From assembly GCF_042434745.1 (NCBI RefSeq), contig NZ_JBHLSS010000064.1: DNA of 33,351 bases; one strand, written 5' to 3'. Source of the stretch: Azotobacter paspali (GTDB lineage Bacteria; Pseudomonadota; Gammaproteobacteria; Pseudomonadales; Pseudomonadaceae). The translations under genes were made by a program, and so were the position numbers. Under the pieces are notes generated by a model. The model was not told where the DNA came from and searched no databases. It saw only the letters and a program-made list of their open reading frames with translations. Position 1 is the stretch's first letter. Each line of letters opens with the position of its first letter. Shown here in pieces: positions 16,516 through 24,612 of this stretch.

Positions 16516-17004
16516 TCAGACGCCGAGATGGCGGGCCAGCTCGGCGAGTGCCGCTTCCGAGGTGGCGCCGTACCCCGTCCAACTGCAGGCCAGCATTAGA
16601 TTGCGCGGCAGGCCGAAATCCTCCACCAGCCAGCCCCGTGCGTCGCGTCCGTCCGCTCCGTGGGGAACCTGGGCGCGCAGGTCGCCGGCAGGGGCGAAGC
16701 AGGCCCATACCGGCTTGCCGAGCGCCACGGCCATGCCCACTTCGAACACGGTACCGGAGTCTGGCTCCAGGCCGCGAAAGGGTTCCAGGTTGGCCAGCAC
16801 GGCGTCGGCGCTGCGTAGGAGGGCGATGTTCGCTTCGAGAATCCACTGCGCCGCTGCGGCCGGGGTCAGTTCCGGTGGCAACTGGTTGTCCAGTGGATAG
16901 AGGCCTTCGAGGCCATGCTCGGCGCATAGCCGCTTGAGCCGGGCGCCACGTTCGACGGCATCGGGCCGGAACACGTCCGGGCCGGCCAGATAGATCCTGG
17001 GCAT
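16516..17004 (-). CDS. Nucleoside 2-deoxyribosyltransferase family protein
   Basis: 162 residues. The N-terminal motif is RIYLAGPDVF (the YLAGPxxF of the family). The middle carries the active-site region ANLEPFRGLEPDSGTVFEVG with the acidic pair and catalytic Glu (FEVGMAVALGKPV). The C-terminus has GLPRNLMLACSW. Such enzymes cleave or exchange the base of deoxyribonucleosides in nucleotide salvage. Some relatives act on other nucleotides. GAGGAA is well placed before ATG 17004. The gene is convergent with the phasin gene and about 115 bases from DUF2790 on the same strand, which might form a loose unit. It appears complete. Confidence 0.88.
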   Translation of the reverse strand: MPRIYLAGPDVFRPDAVERGARLKRLCAEHGLEGLYPLDNQLPPELTPAAAAQWILEANIALLRSADAVLANLEPFRGLEPDSGTVFEVGMAVALGKPVWACFAPAGDLRAQVPHGADGRDARGWLVEDFGLPRNLMLACSWTGYGATSEAALAELARHLGV

Positions 17005-17120
17005 GGTGTTTTCCTCGCTTCGCTGCTTGGCCGGGGGGGACCGGCAGGGCGCCGGTTCCCGGCGTCAGCTTCGCGCGCTGGCGGGGAAGGGGCAAGCTCG
17101 GGCGAGAGCCGTGGCCGGCC

Positions 17121-17381
17121 TCAGAAGTGGCCGCCCATGACGCTGTATTCGAGGGTGTGCCGTTCGCCGTGACTGTCTTCGTAAAATATGTGGATCGGCA
17201 CCACTTCGCAGATGTCGTCGGGGATGTTTTCGGTATGGATGACGCGGGCGATGTCCAGGTTCGTGGCGTATTCGTAGCGTTCGACATCCGTGGCGTTCGC
17301 CTTCTGCGCGAACTGCGTCTGGCCGTCGGCGGCGGCCATGCACGAAAGACCGGCCAAAGCCAGCCAGGCCAACGCTTTCAT
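17121..17381 (-). CDS. DUF2790 small secreted protein
   Basis: 86 residues. The N-terminus is a Sec signal peptide (MKALAWLALAGLSCMAAADG). The mature part has the DUF2790 pattern: YEYATNLDIARVIHTENIPD, CEVVPIHIFYEDSHGERHTL and EYSVMGG near the end. DUF2790 proteins are small periplasmic proteins largely restricted to Pseudomonas and relatives; some are regulated by phosphate or copper, but the function is unknown. AAGGTGA lies upstream of ATG 17381. Its presence supports a Pseudomonadaceae origin. Confidence 0.82.
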   Translation of the reverse strand: MKALAWLALAGLSCMAAADGQTQFAQKANATDVERYEYATNLDIARVIHTENIPDDICEVVPIHIFYEDSHGERHTLEYSVMGGHF

Positions 17382-17401
17382 CGAGAATCACCTTAGCGCG
17401 A

Positions 17402-17932
17402 AACTTTATCGATAACCTGTCCGGCCTCGTATGAGCCGGACCAGGTATTTGTCCACCGTAGGGATAATGCGGTTGGGCAATTGTCGCCTCCGGTTTTCAA
17501 GTTCTTCCGGAAGGTGAGTCGATTTTAAAAGTTGTGAAAATCTCATTAAATAAGCAATAACCGCAAGGACTGTTGAGTGGAGGGAAAATAATGCCGGGAA
17601 GCGATCGCCGGCGGTCGAAAGTTGGTCGGATGGAAGGGTAAAAGACTTTTTATTTCATTGAGTTACGGTAATTCGGCGGGCGTTGCGTGTAACGGTTCTG
17701 GATGTCTTGGCGGCTGGAACGAGTGCTCGAATTCGCATCGGCGGATCGCCGTGAAAGCTTGGGGCGGGACCGGAAGTTTGCGATGAGCGTTTCAGGACGA
17801 TGCGGGGAAGTTGGCTGGCGGGTATATACGTGGTTTCGCCTAGCCGTCTCGATGGAATATTCGAAAGAGCGCTGGAAGTTATACGGAAGTTGTAACTTCG
17901 TATGTGGGCACCGAACGTCCGGCGCCTCTACG
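17402..17932. other. Gene-free region, AT-rich in its middle, with an upstream hairpin
   Basis: No convincing gene is seen. ACCTGTCCGGC and GCCGGACCAGGT (17415-17446) form a strong hairpin with one bulge in the presumed leader or promoter of the DUF2790 gene. The part 17520-17680 is AT-rich relative to the region and may hold promoters. A short plus-strand frame at 17702-17944 has no family resemblance and runs into the IS end, so it is not called. Confidence 0.5.
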
Positions 17933-18265
17933 GGGCACCTCTAAAAACCGCCCTCCGAATCACGCTGAGCGATCTGCTCGTTGGACAGGTTGAACAACTG
18001 CTGAAGCACCGGCAGGCGCGTCATTAGCTCTGTCGGATAAGGCGGCCGACTGCCCTTGACGTGGCTGGGGCGAGGCGCTCTACGGTCGATCTCGGCTGCC
18101 AGGGCGGCAAAGTCCACATGCTTGTCCAGTAGAACCAGTGGGTCGCTTAGGCTATCGAGCTTGGCTTCACGTTCCTGGTCGGCAAATAGGCTGAACATCG
18201 GCAGGCTCCGGAGATCAACAAACCGTCGAGTTTACTCTCGGGACGCGAGGGTTTTAGAGGTGCCC
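17933..18265 (-). mobile_element. Internally deleted IS5-type insertion sequence
   Basis: The ends are GGGCACCTCTAAAAACC at 17933 and its near complement ending GAGGTGCCC at 18265. The element is only about 333 bp and encodes an 85-residue transposase fragment. It shares its leader (CTCGCGTCCCGAG and CGGAGCCTGCCG before the ATG) with the copy at the right edge of the window. No clear target duplication is seen. Confidence 0.85.
17941..18198 (-). pseudogene. IS5-family transposase, N-terminus fused to extreme C-terminus
   Basis: 85 residues. The start is the DUF772-type N-terminal domain of IS5 transposases (MFSLFADQEREAKLDSLSDP, FAALAAEIDRRAPRPSHVKG, PPYPTELMTRLPVLQQLFNL). After LSNEQIAQ the sequence jumps to RDSEGGF and stops at TAG within the terminal inverted repeat. 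The DDE catalytic domain is deleted. The product might still bind the element ends, but this is not shown. Confidence 0.85.
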
Positions 18266-18793
18266 TGCAGAGGAGACCAGCAACCAGAGCTGCCCCAGGC
18301 GCCCACCGCGCCTCTATGCCAGCAAGGGCGGAATATTCCGGGCTTGCGTTCGACAGTCATGATTCTCGTTCGGCCGTATTTCCCATTTCGTCATGAATGA
18401 AACCGGACTGTTCGCCAGAATGAATGGAGGTTCGCAAAGTCACTACCCCGTCGCAGCGGTAGAAGCAAGGCGAGACGGCGAGGCCCGTTTCATCGGCAAC
18501 ATGCCCGACCGACTTAACCGGATAGCCGATAAAGGCCGGCAGAACCTGTCCAGCAAGACGATCCATTTGCCCATCGGCACTCTACGAACCGACCGGCGGC
18601 AATAAAACTAAAACCGGGACGGCCAGTCCATAAGCCCATGCTGAAAGGCTTGGGAAGGCCCGTTGGCGCCGTCTCGATAGGGCACCGGGCAACTCATCGA
18701 CGACCGGTAGGGCTGGCGGGGTGCTACTCCCCGAGCGACGCCGATAAGCTGCCGCCCTGTTTCAAACCAATTCCAGAATTTATAGAGAGCCCG
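18266..18793. other. Gene-free region
   Basis: No frame longer than about 70 codons resembles a protein family, and codon use in these frames is not convincing. Short hairpins occur, but none has a T-run. It lies between the IS5-type remnant and the small hypothetical gene. Confidence 0.45.
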
Positions 18794-19156
18794 ATGATTC
18801 AGTCCTTTACCACCATCCCCAACACCAATCAGAACCTGGTGCTTGTCGAGATCACTTACCTAGGCGACGGCACGGACGACAGTCATGAAATCAGTGAGCT
18901 GGATATCGTTGGGTGGCGCATTTCCACGGATGAAACCATGGCCTCATCTCCGGAGCCGATCGTTGTGGGCTGGAGCGACGCCGTGTCGAACTGCATGTGG
19001 GGCGTACTCAACAAGATCAAGGGCACGGTATCCGCCGATGCCTTCGAACATCCGGTGCCGTTGGACAGGTGGGTCGCCGAAAGCCTGGGCAGGCTTCGCG
19101 GACGGGAGGCGAAACATCGGATGCAGCAGCAGAAAGTGCAATGCGGTGAGTATTGA
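18794..19156 (+). CDS. Hypothetical small protein
   Basis: 120 residues from ATG 18794, preceded by a modest AGAG. I do not recognise it. The composition is acidic in the N-terminal half (DGTDDSHEISELDIVGWRI) and the C-terminus is basic and Gln-rich (RGREAKHRMQQQK). No signal peptide or membrane segment is visible. The pattern of a beta-rich N-terminus with IVGWRIST and PIVVGWSD followed by a helical end suggests a small folded domain. An open frame extends upstream to 18638 without features. It is isolated, with an IS remnant on one side and an Rsm RNA on the other. It may be real but could be a relic. Confidence 0.55.
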   Translation: MIQSFTTIPNTNQNLVLVEITYLGDGTDDSHEISELDIVGWRISTDETMASSPEPIVVGWSDAVSNCMWGVLNKIKGTVSADAFEHPVPLDRWVAESLGRLRGREAKHRMQQQKVQCGEY

Positions 19157-19325
19157 TCCGCCAGGTGTTCTAGCACAACGGTTGGCGTACGGTCCGATCC
19201 GTTCGGCCCACCCCGACCGTGATCGCAGCAATGGGGATTGGCAGTAGACATACGGCCGCTCGCGACGAGCATGTATCCGGCCGGCTGGATTCAAACGACG
19301 TCAGCCGACAAGCTTGGCGTATCCC

Positions 19326-19343
19326 TGTAAGCCATCACTTACA
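19326..19343 (+). promoter_or_regulatory. GacA upstream activating sequence
   Basis: TGTAAGCCATCACTTACA is an exact match to the TGTAAG-N6-CTTACA palindrome bound by the response regulator GacA in front of rsmX/Y/Z genes. It is centred about 65 bases before the predicted RNA start, the expected distance. A promoter follows: TTGCCC (19366-19371), a 16-base spacer and TAAATT (19388-19393). Confidence 0.92.
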
Positions 19344-19399
19344 GAAGATCGGGAGTTCTCCCAATTTGCCCGAGACGTCGATCCCGGTAAATTCATTTC

Positions 19400-19541
19400 C
19401 ACACCGACGTCGAAGGATCGACGAAGGCTGCCAGGGATGGAAGTCAGGGACTGTCGCAGGATTGCGGCATCATCAGGACGATGGCCCATGGAAGAAGGGA
19501 AAACGAAAAGCGCCAAGGTAGCCCCTTGGCGCTTTTCGTTT
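19400..19541 (+). ncRNA. Rsm-type small RNA (RsmZ/CsrB family)
   Basis: About 140 nt. Repeated GGA motifs are presented in hairpin loops: CGTCG-AAGGAT-CGACG near 19408, GCAGGATTGC near 19456, and CATCATCAGGACGATG near 19469. Further AGGGA motifs lie between stems. It ends in a 17-bp stem (19502-19518 with 19524-19540, loop TAGCC) with a T-rich right arm, a rho-independent terminator. Such RNAs titrate the translational repressor RsmA/CsrA; in Azotobacter and Pseudomonas this GacS/GacA-Rsm pathway controls alginate, PHA and secondary metabolism. The perfect GacA box upstream makes this assignment strong. Naming as rsmX, Y or Z cannot be settled here; A. vinelandii is known to carry several rsmZ copies. 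Confidence 0.88.
19502..19540 (+). terminator. Rho-independent terminator of the Rsm RNA
   Basis: A 17-bp perfect stem formed by an A-rich left arm and a T-rich right arm around GCGCC/GGCGC, with a 5-base loop TAGCC. Because both arms are strand-symmetric in A and T it could stop transcription from either side. Confidence 0.85.
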
Positions 19542-19543
19542 GT

Positions 19544-20442
19544 GCAGAAGAAAGTAGTTCCGACCGGAAGCGGAAAGGGTTCCGCCCAAACAGTGCCTCC
19601 CCCCTTATGCGAACGCACCAATCGGATCGCCTCCTGGCCTCGTCCCACCGAGCCGGTGCCAACCCACAATCATGTTCCCGAGACTTCGAGCCGCCGGCTG
19701 CCGCCGCGCCTCGGTCGCCGTTCAATCGCCCGGAAAAACGCCGGTTGCGCACCAGACATTCCCAGCAGTACCGGGATGGCACCCCATACGGCGACAAGCC
19801 CTGAGCCACGGCTGATCGTTCCGGCTGTCGGCTCGGAAACAGGCCAGCGCAGCCGACTAGTGAAACGATTCATCAATAGCTGGACCTCAGCACTTGTCAA
19901 AGAAGAGTCCAGCCACTAAGGTAGCGCTGTCCTAGCAGTTTTCCCTTATTTCCCCCGGAGCCCGCAGACCGTTCCGCGGTGAAATCCAGGCGACAATCGA
20001 CAAAAACAACAAGCAGGACGGCAGCAAGATTCTCCGCTCGACAATGGGCTTCAAGCCCGCGAGACACGCCGTCCACGCATCGAGGTATCTTATGCGTTCA
20101 TCCAACGCCATGTGGATCGACTCAGGAACTGCCCACCACGGCCAGTTCCGCCCTGCTTGGCCGTTCCAACGGCGTAGGGCGACCACTCTCGGACGGCGAA
20201 GACACAGTCCCCCCTTGCGGCCTCGGCGTACCGATATCCGTCATTGAGGCCAGGCCGAAGCCGGCTAAACGCCTCCTGCCACGAGCGGCGAAGGCGGCTA
20301 CCACCGGCCTCGCCATTCCGGCAAGACACAAACCCCGGATCGCCACCGGAACCGCCTCAAGGTACGCCGAAGCGGCAAGTGAGCATTCCGACACGATCGG
20401 TGCCTCCTCTCGACAAACCTTTACAGGTTAGAGAAAGCGCCG
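19544..20442. other. Long gene-free region before the sugar permease
   Basis: About 900 bases with several short frames on both strands, none with recognisable protein features or a good ribosome site. No transfer RNA or repeated element could be found. It may contain decayed coding sequence, but I cannot name any. Confidence 0.45.
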
Positions 20443-20492
20443 TCCTGCCCACGGCAGGAGCCTCTCCTTGAAGCAACAATCACAACAAGAGG
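20443..20492 (+). promoter_or_regulatory. Leader of the sugar permease: hairpin and A/C-rich (Crc/Hfq-like) stretch
   Basis: TCCTGCC (20443-20449) and GGCAGGA (20453-20459) form a 7-bp hairpin. Just before the ribosome site AGAGGA, the leader reads CAACAATCACAACAAGAGG (20474-20492). Such AAnAAnAA-like stretches near the start codon are the targets of Crc/Hfq catabolite repression in Pseudomonadaceae. That control is inference for this gene, but glucose uptake is a classic target. Confidence 0.45.
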
Positions 20493-20501
20493 AAATGCAC
20501 A

Positions 20502-21791
20502 ATGACGACGGTAGAAACGACCTTCAACAATGCCGGCACGGACACTCTGGCGCCTCCCCAGGCGCAGCGATTGAGCCTGTACGTTTTCGCCTTGTTCTTC
20601 ATTTTCGGAGGGCTGACCAGCCTCAACGACGTCCTCGTTCCAAAGCTGAAGGACCTGTTCAGCCTCAGTTACACCGAGGCCATGCTTGTGCAGTCGGCGT
20701 TCTTCTTCGCCTATTTCGTCGCCTCCATCCCGGCGGGCCTGCTGATTTCGCGCATCGGCTACATGAAGGCCGCCGTCGTCGGTCTGCTGACCATGGCTGT
20801 CGGCTGCCTGATGTTCATCCCGGCAACCCTGTCGACGCTGTTCCCAGCCTTCCTCGGCGCCCTGTTCATCCTGGCGGTAGGCGTCACCACCGTCCAGGTG
20901 GTCGCCAATCCCCTGCTGTCGCTGCTCGGGCCGGGCTCCACCGCCCATAGCCGCCTGACTCTGGGCCAGGGCTTCAACTCGCTGGGCACCACCGTGGCCC
21001 CCTACATCGGCGCCATCCTGATTCTCGGCGCCCTGAACGAAGTGGACCCGTCGACGCTATCGGGCGCCGAGCTCTCGGCCTTCCTGGCCCACGAAGCCAG
21101 CGTCATCAGCAATACCTACGTCGGCATCGCCCTGATCATCTGCCTCATCGCCGCTATCGTCTGGCTGCAGCGCAACGCGCTGAAGTCCTCGAAAAGGCCC
21201 GAGCGTCTCAATCCGTTTTCCGCCCTCGACCTGCTGAAGCAGCCGCGCTTCGCCTTCGGCGCCGCCTGCATCTTCCTGTACGTGGGTGCCGAAGTGGCCA
21301 TCGGCAGCCTGCTCACTGACTACCTGATGCTGCCGACCACCCTGCATCTGGTCGCGGAGGAAGCCGGCAAGCATGTGGCCTTCTATTGGGGTGGCGCCAT
21401 GGTCGGCCGCTTCGTCGGCGCGGCCCTGATGCGCCGCTATGCTCCCGGCAAGCTGCTCGCCTTCGCAGCCAGTACCGCCATCGTCCTGATCAGCTTCTCC
21501 AGCCTCTCGACCGGCAGCATCTCCGGCTGGTCGCTACTGGCCGTGGGATTGTTCAACTCCATTATGTTCCCGACCATCTTCAGCCTGGCTTCCGAAGGGC
21601 TCGGCGAACGGGCCGCCGAGGGCTCGGGCCTGATCTGCTGCGCCATCGTCGGCGGCGCGATCGTTCCGCCGCTCACCGGGCTCGCCGCCGATCTGTCGAC
21701 GCTCTCCTTGGCGCTGGCCGTTCCGGCTATCTGCTACGCCGGCATCGCCTCCTATGGCTGGTACGCACGCCGTCCGCACTTGGCGAACTGA
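20502..21791 (+). CDS. FucP/GluP-family sugar:proton symporter (MFS)
   Basis: 429 residues with about 12 hydrophobic segments. Family signatures are FALFFIFGGLTSLNDVLVPKL near the N-terminus, with the conserved Asn-Asp after the first helix, and FAYFVASIPAGLLISRIGYM. QVVANPLLSLLGP and LGQGFNSLGTTVAPYIGAI are typical of glucose/galactose GluP transporters (TIGR01272). The C-terminal half has FYWGGAMVGRFVGAALM and GGAIVPPLTGLAAD. It imports glucose, galactose or fucose with protons across the inner membrane. AGAGGA is 8 bases before ATG 20502. Glucokinase is encoded nearby on the other strand, so uptake and phosphorylation of glucose are probably linked. Confidence 0.9.
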   Translation: MTTVETTFNNAGTDTLAPPQAQRLSLYVFALFFIFGGLTSLNDVLVPKLKDLFSLSYTEAMLVQSAFFFAYFVASIPAGLLISRIGYMKAAVVGLLTMAVGCLMFIPATLSTLFPAFLGALFILAVGVTTVQVVANPLLSLLGPGSTAHSRLTLGQGFNSLGTTVAPYIGAILILGALNEVDPSTLSGAELSAFLAHEASVISNTYVGIALIICLIAAIVWLQRNALKSSKRPERLNPFSALDLLKQPRFAFGAACIFLYVGAEVAIGSLLTDYLMLPTTLHLVAEEAGKHVAFYWGGAMVGRFVGAALMRRYAPGKLLAFAASTAIVLISFSSLSTGSISGWSLLAVGLFNSIMFPTIFSLASEGLGERAAEGSGLICCAIVGGAIVPPLTGLAADLSTLSLALAVPAICYAGIASYGWYARRPHLAN

Positions 21792-21970
21792 TCGCGAAGC
21801 CACCGTTTTCTCCTTGCCGTTCCGGGCCGTACAGGCCCGGAGTGCTGCTCCAGTCGACGTCCCTTGCGCAGCCAGCGACGATGCACGGTATCTTCCGTAT
21901 CGTCCCGTCTCGACGTCAGACCGCCCGCCAGGTCCAAATCCGTCATTCAGCCGATACGAGCCATCACGCC

Positions 21971-22429
21971 ATGCGCCTTCGCCGCATACACCATGCCGCC
22001 ATCATCTGCTCGAACTATGAGGTTTCGAAGCGCTTCTATACGGAATGCCTGGGGCTGCGCATCCTGGCCGAGCACTACCGGGCCGCGCGTCAGTCCTACA
22101 AGCTCGATCTGGCGCTGCCCGACGGCTCGCAGATCGAACTCTTCTCCTTTCCCGCTCCGCCGGCGCGCCCTTCCTATCCGGAGGCTTGCGGCCTCCGTCA
22201 CCTGGCCTTCGCGGTCGAGGACGTGGCCGCTTGCAAGGCGGAACTCGAGCGCCAGGGAATAGCCGTCGAGCCCATCCGGACCGACGGGTACACGCACAGG
22301 CGCTTCGTCTTCTTCGCGGACCCTGACGGTTTGCCGCTGGAGCTGTACGAGTCGGGGGATCGACAGGACCACCGGGAACCTAACGGCCCTGGCGGATACG
22401 GTTCCGCCCGCGCCAGCGAGGATGGATGA
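21971..22429 (+). CDS. VOC-family (glyoxalase/bleomycin-resistance) protein, YaeR/SMU1112c-like
   Basis: 152 residues. The beta-alpha-beta-beta-beta units of the VOC fold can be followed: IHHAAIICSNYEVSKRFYTE with first metal His, LGLRILAEHYRAARQSYKLD, QIELFSF with Glu, LRHLAFAVEDVAACKAELER and FFADPDGLPLELYE with the last Glu. The His/Glu metal ligands are retained. It may be a glyoxalase I-like enzyme clearing methylglyoxal, which fits a glucose uptake locus, or another VOC activity. It starts 180 bases after the permease on the same strand. ATG 21971 has only a poor ribosome site. The last about 20 residues are low complexity and may be non-native. Confidence 0.8.
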   Translation: MRLRRIHHAAIICSNYEVSKRFYTECLGLRILAEHYRAARQSYKLDLALPDGSQIELFSFPAPPARPSYPEACGLRHLAFAVEDVAACKAELERQGIAVEPIRTDGYTHRRFVFFADPDGLPLELYESGDRQDHREPNGPGGYGSARASEDG

Positions 22430-22501
22430 TCGGCCCCGCCGGAAAGGGGAAGACGCCGCTTCCGGGCGCCAGGGACAACGCCCCGATGCCCAGACTCGGA
22501 C

Positions 22502-23470
22502 TCAGGCGGCGGCGGGTTCCAGCGCTTGCTGCAGGGCCACGCCAGCGCCCTCCAGGCCGGGATATTCGGCGGTCACCAGCCAGACCGGCACGCCTTTGAG
22601 GTAATGGCTCATGCAACCCTTGCTGCACAGGCTGCTGGCGAAACCGCTGGACTGGAAGAAGGCGGCGAAGCGCGGAATCACCCCACCGACGATATAGACA
22701 CCGCCACGCGCGCCCGTGGTCAGCACGCCGTTGCCGGCGACCCGGCCGAGCCAAATGCAGAACAGGCTCAGGACTTCCACCGCGACTGGATCGCCGGCCA
22801 GGGCGGCCGTGCTGATCTCCGCGGGAGTGCCAAGGTGCGGCGCATGGCCGTCCAAGGCGCAGACCGCCCGGTAGAGTCGCACCAGACCGCTGCCGCTGAG
22901 CACATCCTCGGCACGTACATGGCCCAGATCAGCGAACAATTGCTGCCACAGTGCCGCCTCGCGCAGGCTGCCGACCGGCAGATCGACATGCCCACCTTCG
23001 CCCGGCAGCACCCGCCAACGGTCGTCGCCGTCAGGCACCAGGGTGCTGACGCCCAGGCCGGTGCCCGGCCCTATCACCAGAGACGGGTTGCCGGGCTCCG
23101 ACGCGCCGGGACAGATCTGGATGCGTCCGTCCTCGCGCAGGCGCGTCATACCTAGCGCCATGGCGGTGAAATCGTTGATCAGCAGGAGGTTGTCCAGCCC
23201 CAATGTCCGACGGAAGGCGCTGCGGTTCAGGGTCCAATGGTTGTTCGTGAAGCGGAAATCCTCGCCGGACACCGGCCCGGCGCAACCCAGGCACAGGCTG
23301 GAGAGATCGCCCGACGAAAGTCCGAGGGAGGACAGGTAATGCTCGATCGCTAGTTCCGGCGTGGCGAAGTCGGCCGCGGGCAGCGTCTGCACCGATTCGA
23401 TCCGCTCATCGCGCCACAAGGCGAAACGCGCGTTGGTACCCCCGATATCACCGACCATTGCCAGAGTCAT
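22502..23470 (-). CDS. glk: Glucokinase (E. coli Glk family)
   Basis: 322 residues. The N-terminal ATP phosphate-binding motif is VGDIGGTNARFAL. FTNNHWTLNR, LLINDFTAMALGM with catalytic Asp, and VIGPGTGLGVSTL follow, then LPGEGGHVDLPV with the conserved Glu-Gly-Gly-His. ARGGVYIVGGVIPRF is near the end. It phosphorylates glucose to glucose-6-phosphate in the cytoplasm, feeding the Entner-Doudoroff pathway. ATG 23470 is chosen because GGAG precedes it by about 8 bases and the family begins at MTLAMVGD; a longer frame upstream is not homologous. It is convergent with the VOC gene, 72 bases between stops. The start of the downstream pathway is not in the window. Confidence 0.93.
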   Translation of the reverse strand: MTLAMVGDIGGTNARFALWRDERIESVQTLPAADFATPELAIEHYLSSLGLSSGDLSSLCLGCAGPVSGEDFRFTNNHWTLNRSAFRRTLGLDNLLLINDFTAMALGMTRLREDGRIQICPGASEPGNPSLVIGPGTGLGVSTLVPDGDDRWRVLPGEGGHVDLPVGSLREAALWQQLFADLGHVRAEDVLSGSGLVRLYRAVCALDGHAPHLGTPAEISTAALAGDPVAVEVLSLFCIWLGRVAGNGVLTTGARGGVYIVGGVIPRFAAFFQSSGFASSLCSKGCMSHYLKGVPVWLVTAEYPGLEGAGVALQQALEPAAA

Positions 23471-24092
23471 TTCAGTCGCTCCTGCAGTCCGGGGCGCATC
23501 CCGTGCGAGGTGGCCAAGATAGAATGGAACGCGGAGATGTGGGTTTCGACAGTCATAGGCTTCACACTTTGTTGTATTTTGTAGATAAAGTCCGGAAAAA
23601 TCCCGGCAAGAACCTGAAACTGGTCGCGATCGCACGACAAGGCAGCGGCCAGCGGCAGGGACGACCGTCCTTTGAGCCCCTGAAAGCGCGACATTCCGAA
23701 AGAAAGTCGCTCCCGGACGCGCCACGAAGACTGCGCTATACTCGCAGTTGGTGCACAAATAGGCTCAGGTCTGCCACCCCTTCGCCCATGCCGCACAGCC
23801 TCCCGGCTCTCTTTAGCACAGACCGGAAGCAGGCCACGGCACGGCAGGGATACAGCCGAAAGATAACGCTACCTTAGCCTTTGGCTTTTCGCTTAACAAG
23901 CCCGTTTCATCCCTGCCTGCCAAGCCGGGACGCCGGCAGTTCTCTCGTTGATCGCGAATGCTCCGAAGCCCCCGAACGCGTACGGGAAAAGCGCGGCCGC
24001 GACCATGGGAATGATCGAAAGAGCGGAGCCCCGGCAACGTTCAGCCGACCTGCCCGGCCGGCGATGGCCGAGCGCGTGGCGAACCCCGATGC
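23471..24092. other. Gene-free region upstream of glk and the CI-like gene
   Basis: Contains the promoter side of glucokinase, AT-rich around 23565-23600, and a TATACT -10-like element at about 23740 on the plus strand with nothing recognisable downstream. No gene found. Confidence 0.4.
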
Positions 24093-24524
24093 TCAGACGG
24101 GCCGCTTGATGGCGGCGACCGCCGCAGCCAGTTCCTCGAGGCGCTGCTCGATGCGGATCAGGCGCCTCTTCTCCGAGGCGACATGCCGGATCTCCTGGCG
24201 GTCGCCCTCGCCGAGCGAACGGAGCAGTTCGAGCAATGCTTGCTCGCCGGGGCTGATGTCGTAGACGGCCGCCGACTCCCGGGCCGCCATCCCCTCCACC
24301 TCACCTCGGCTCATAGCCCCTTCGCCGAGCAGCAGCCAGTCGAGCGAGACACCGTGCTTGTCGGCCACCTCTACGCACAGCGCATAGGGAATGGTATCCC
24401 TGGACTTCCAACTGCTCAGGGTCTGGGGGCTTATGCCCAGCGTGGAGGCCAGAGCCGTATCGGTCGCGCAACCCGTCAGCATTTTAAGGCGCACCAGAAC
24501 AGCCATCGCACTTTTCTTACGCAT
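24093..24524 (-). CDS. Phage CI-type helix-turn-helix repressor
   Basis: 143 residues. The DNA-binding domain of the Phage_CI_repr family is at about 8-70: LKMLTGCATDTALASTLGIS, PQTLSSWKSRDTIPYALCVE and HGVSLDWLLLGEG. The C-terminal part is a coiled-coil-like helix (HVASEKRRLIRIEQRLEELA) with no LexA-like peptidase domain, so it is not an SOS-cleaved repressor of the lambda type. It is divergent from the gp16-like gene 88 bases away. Direct-repeat operators overlap its start codon. No other phage genes are adjacent, so this is an orphan switch or a regulator of a remote prophage or tailocin. Confidence 0.82.
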   Translation of the reverse strand: MRKKSAMAVLVRLKMLTGCATDTALASTLGISPQTLSSWKSRDTIPYALCVEVADKHGVSLDWLLLGEGAMSRGEVEGMAARESAAVYDISPGEQALLELLRSLGEGDRQEIRHVASEKRRLIRIEQRLEELAAAVAAIKRPV

Positions 24525-24583
24525 TTGGAGTATTACCGTTTGACATATGCGTTTAGAGTAGATATCGTTACGCGCAACGAGTA
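24521..24583. promoter_or_regulatory. Operators and promoter between the CI-like and gp16-like genes
   Basis: GCATTTGGAGTA (24521-24532) and GCGTTTAGAGTA (24549-24560) are direct repeats 28 bp apart; a weaker third copy is GCGCAACGAGTA (24572-24583). The second repeat lies inside a strong plus-strand promoter, TTGACA (24540-24545), 17 bases, TATCGT (24563-24568). The first overlaps the start of the CI-like gene, so binding could repress both genes. Confidence 0.6.
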
Positions 24584-24612
24584 CATCTTAACCAAATGAG
24601 AACACCCGAGCC

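Noticed and set aside
17875..17905. loxP-like TAACTTCGTAT arm with a nearby inverted partner
   Set aside because: Only one arm resembles loxP, the spacer is 1-2 bases rather than 8, and no tyrosine recombinase gene is near. Most likely a chance hairpin.
17702..17944. 80-codon frame running into the IS5-type end
   Set aside because: No ribosome site, no family resemblance, and the last codons lie in the IS terminus.
23565..23600. HexR-like operator upstream of glk (TTTGTTGTATTTTGTAG)
   Set aside because: The TTGT elements are direct, not inverted as TTGT-N-ACAA requires, so the HexR pattern is not met.
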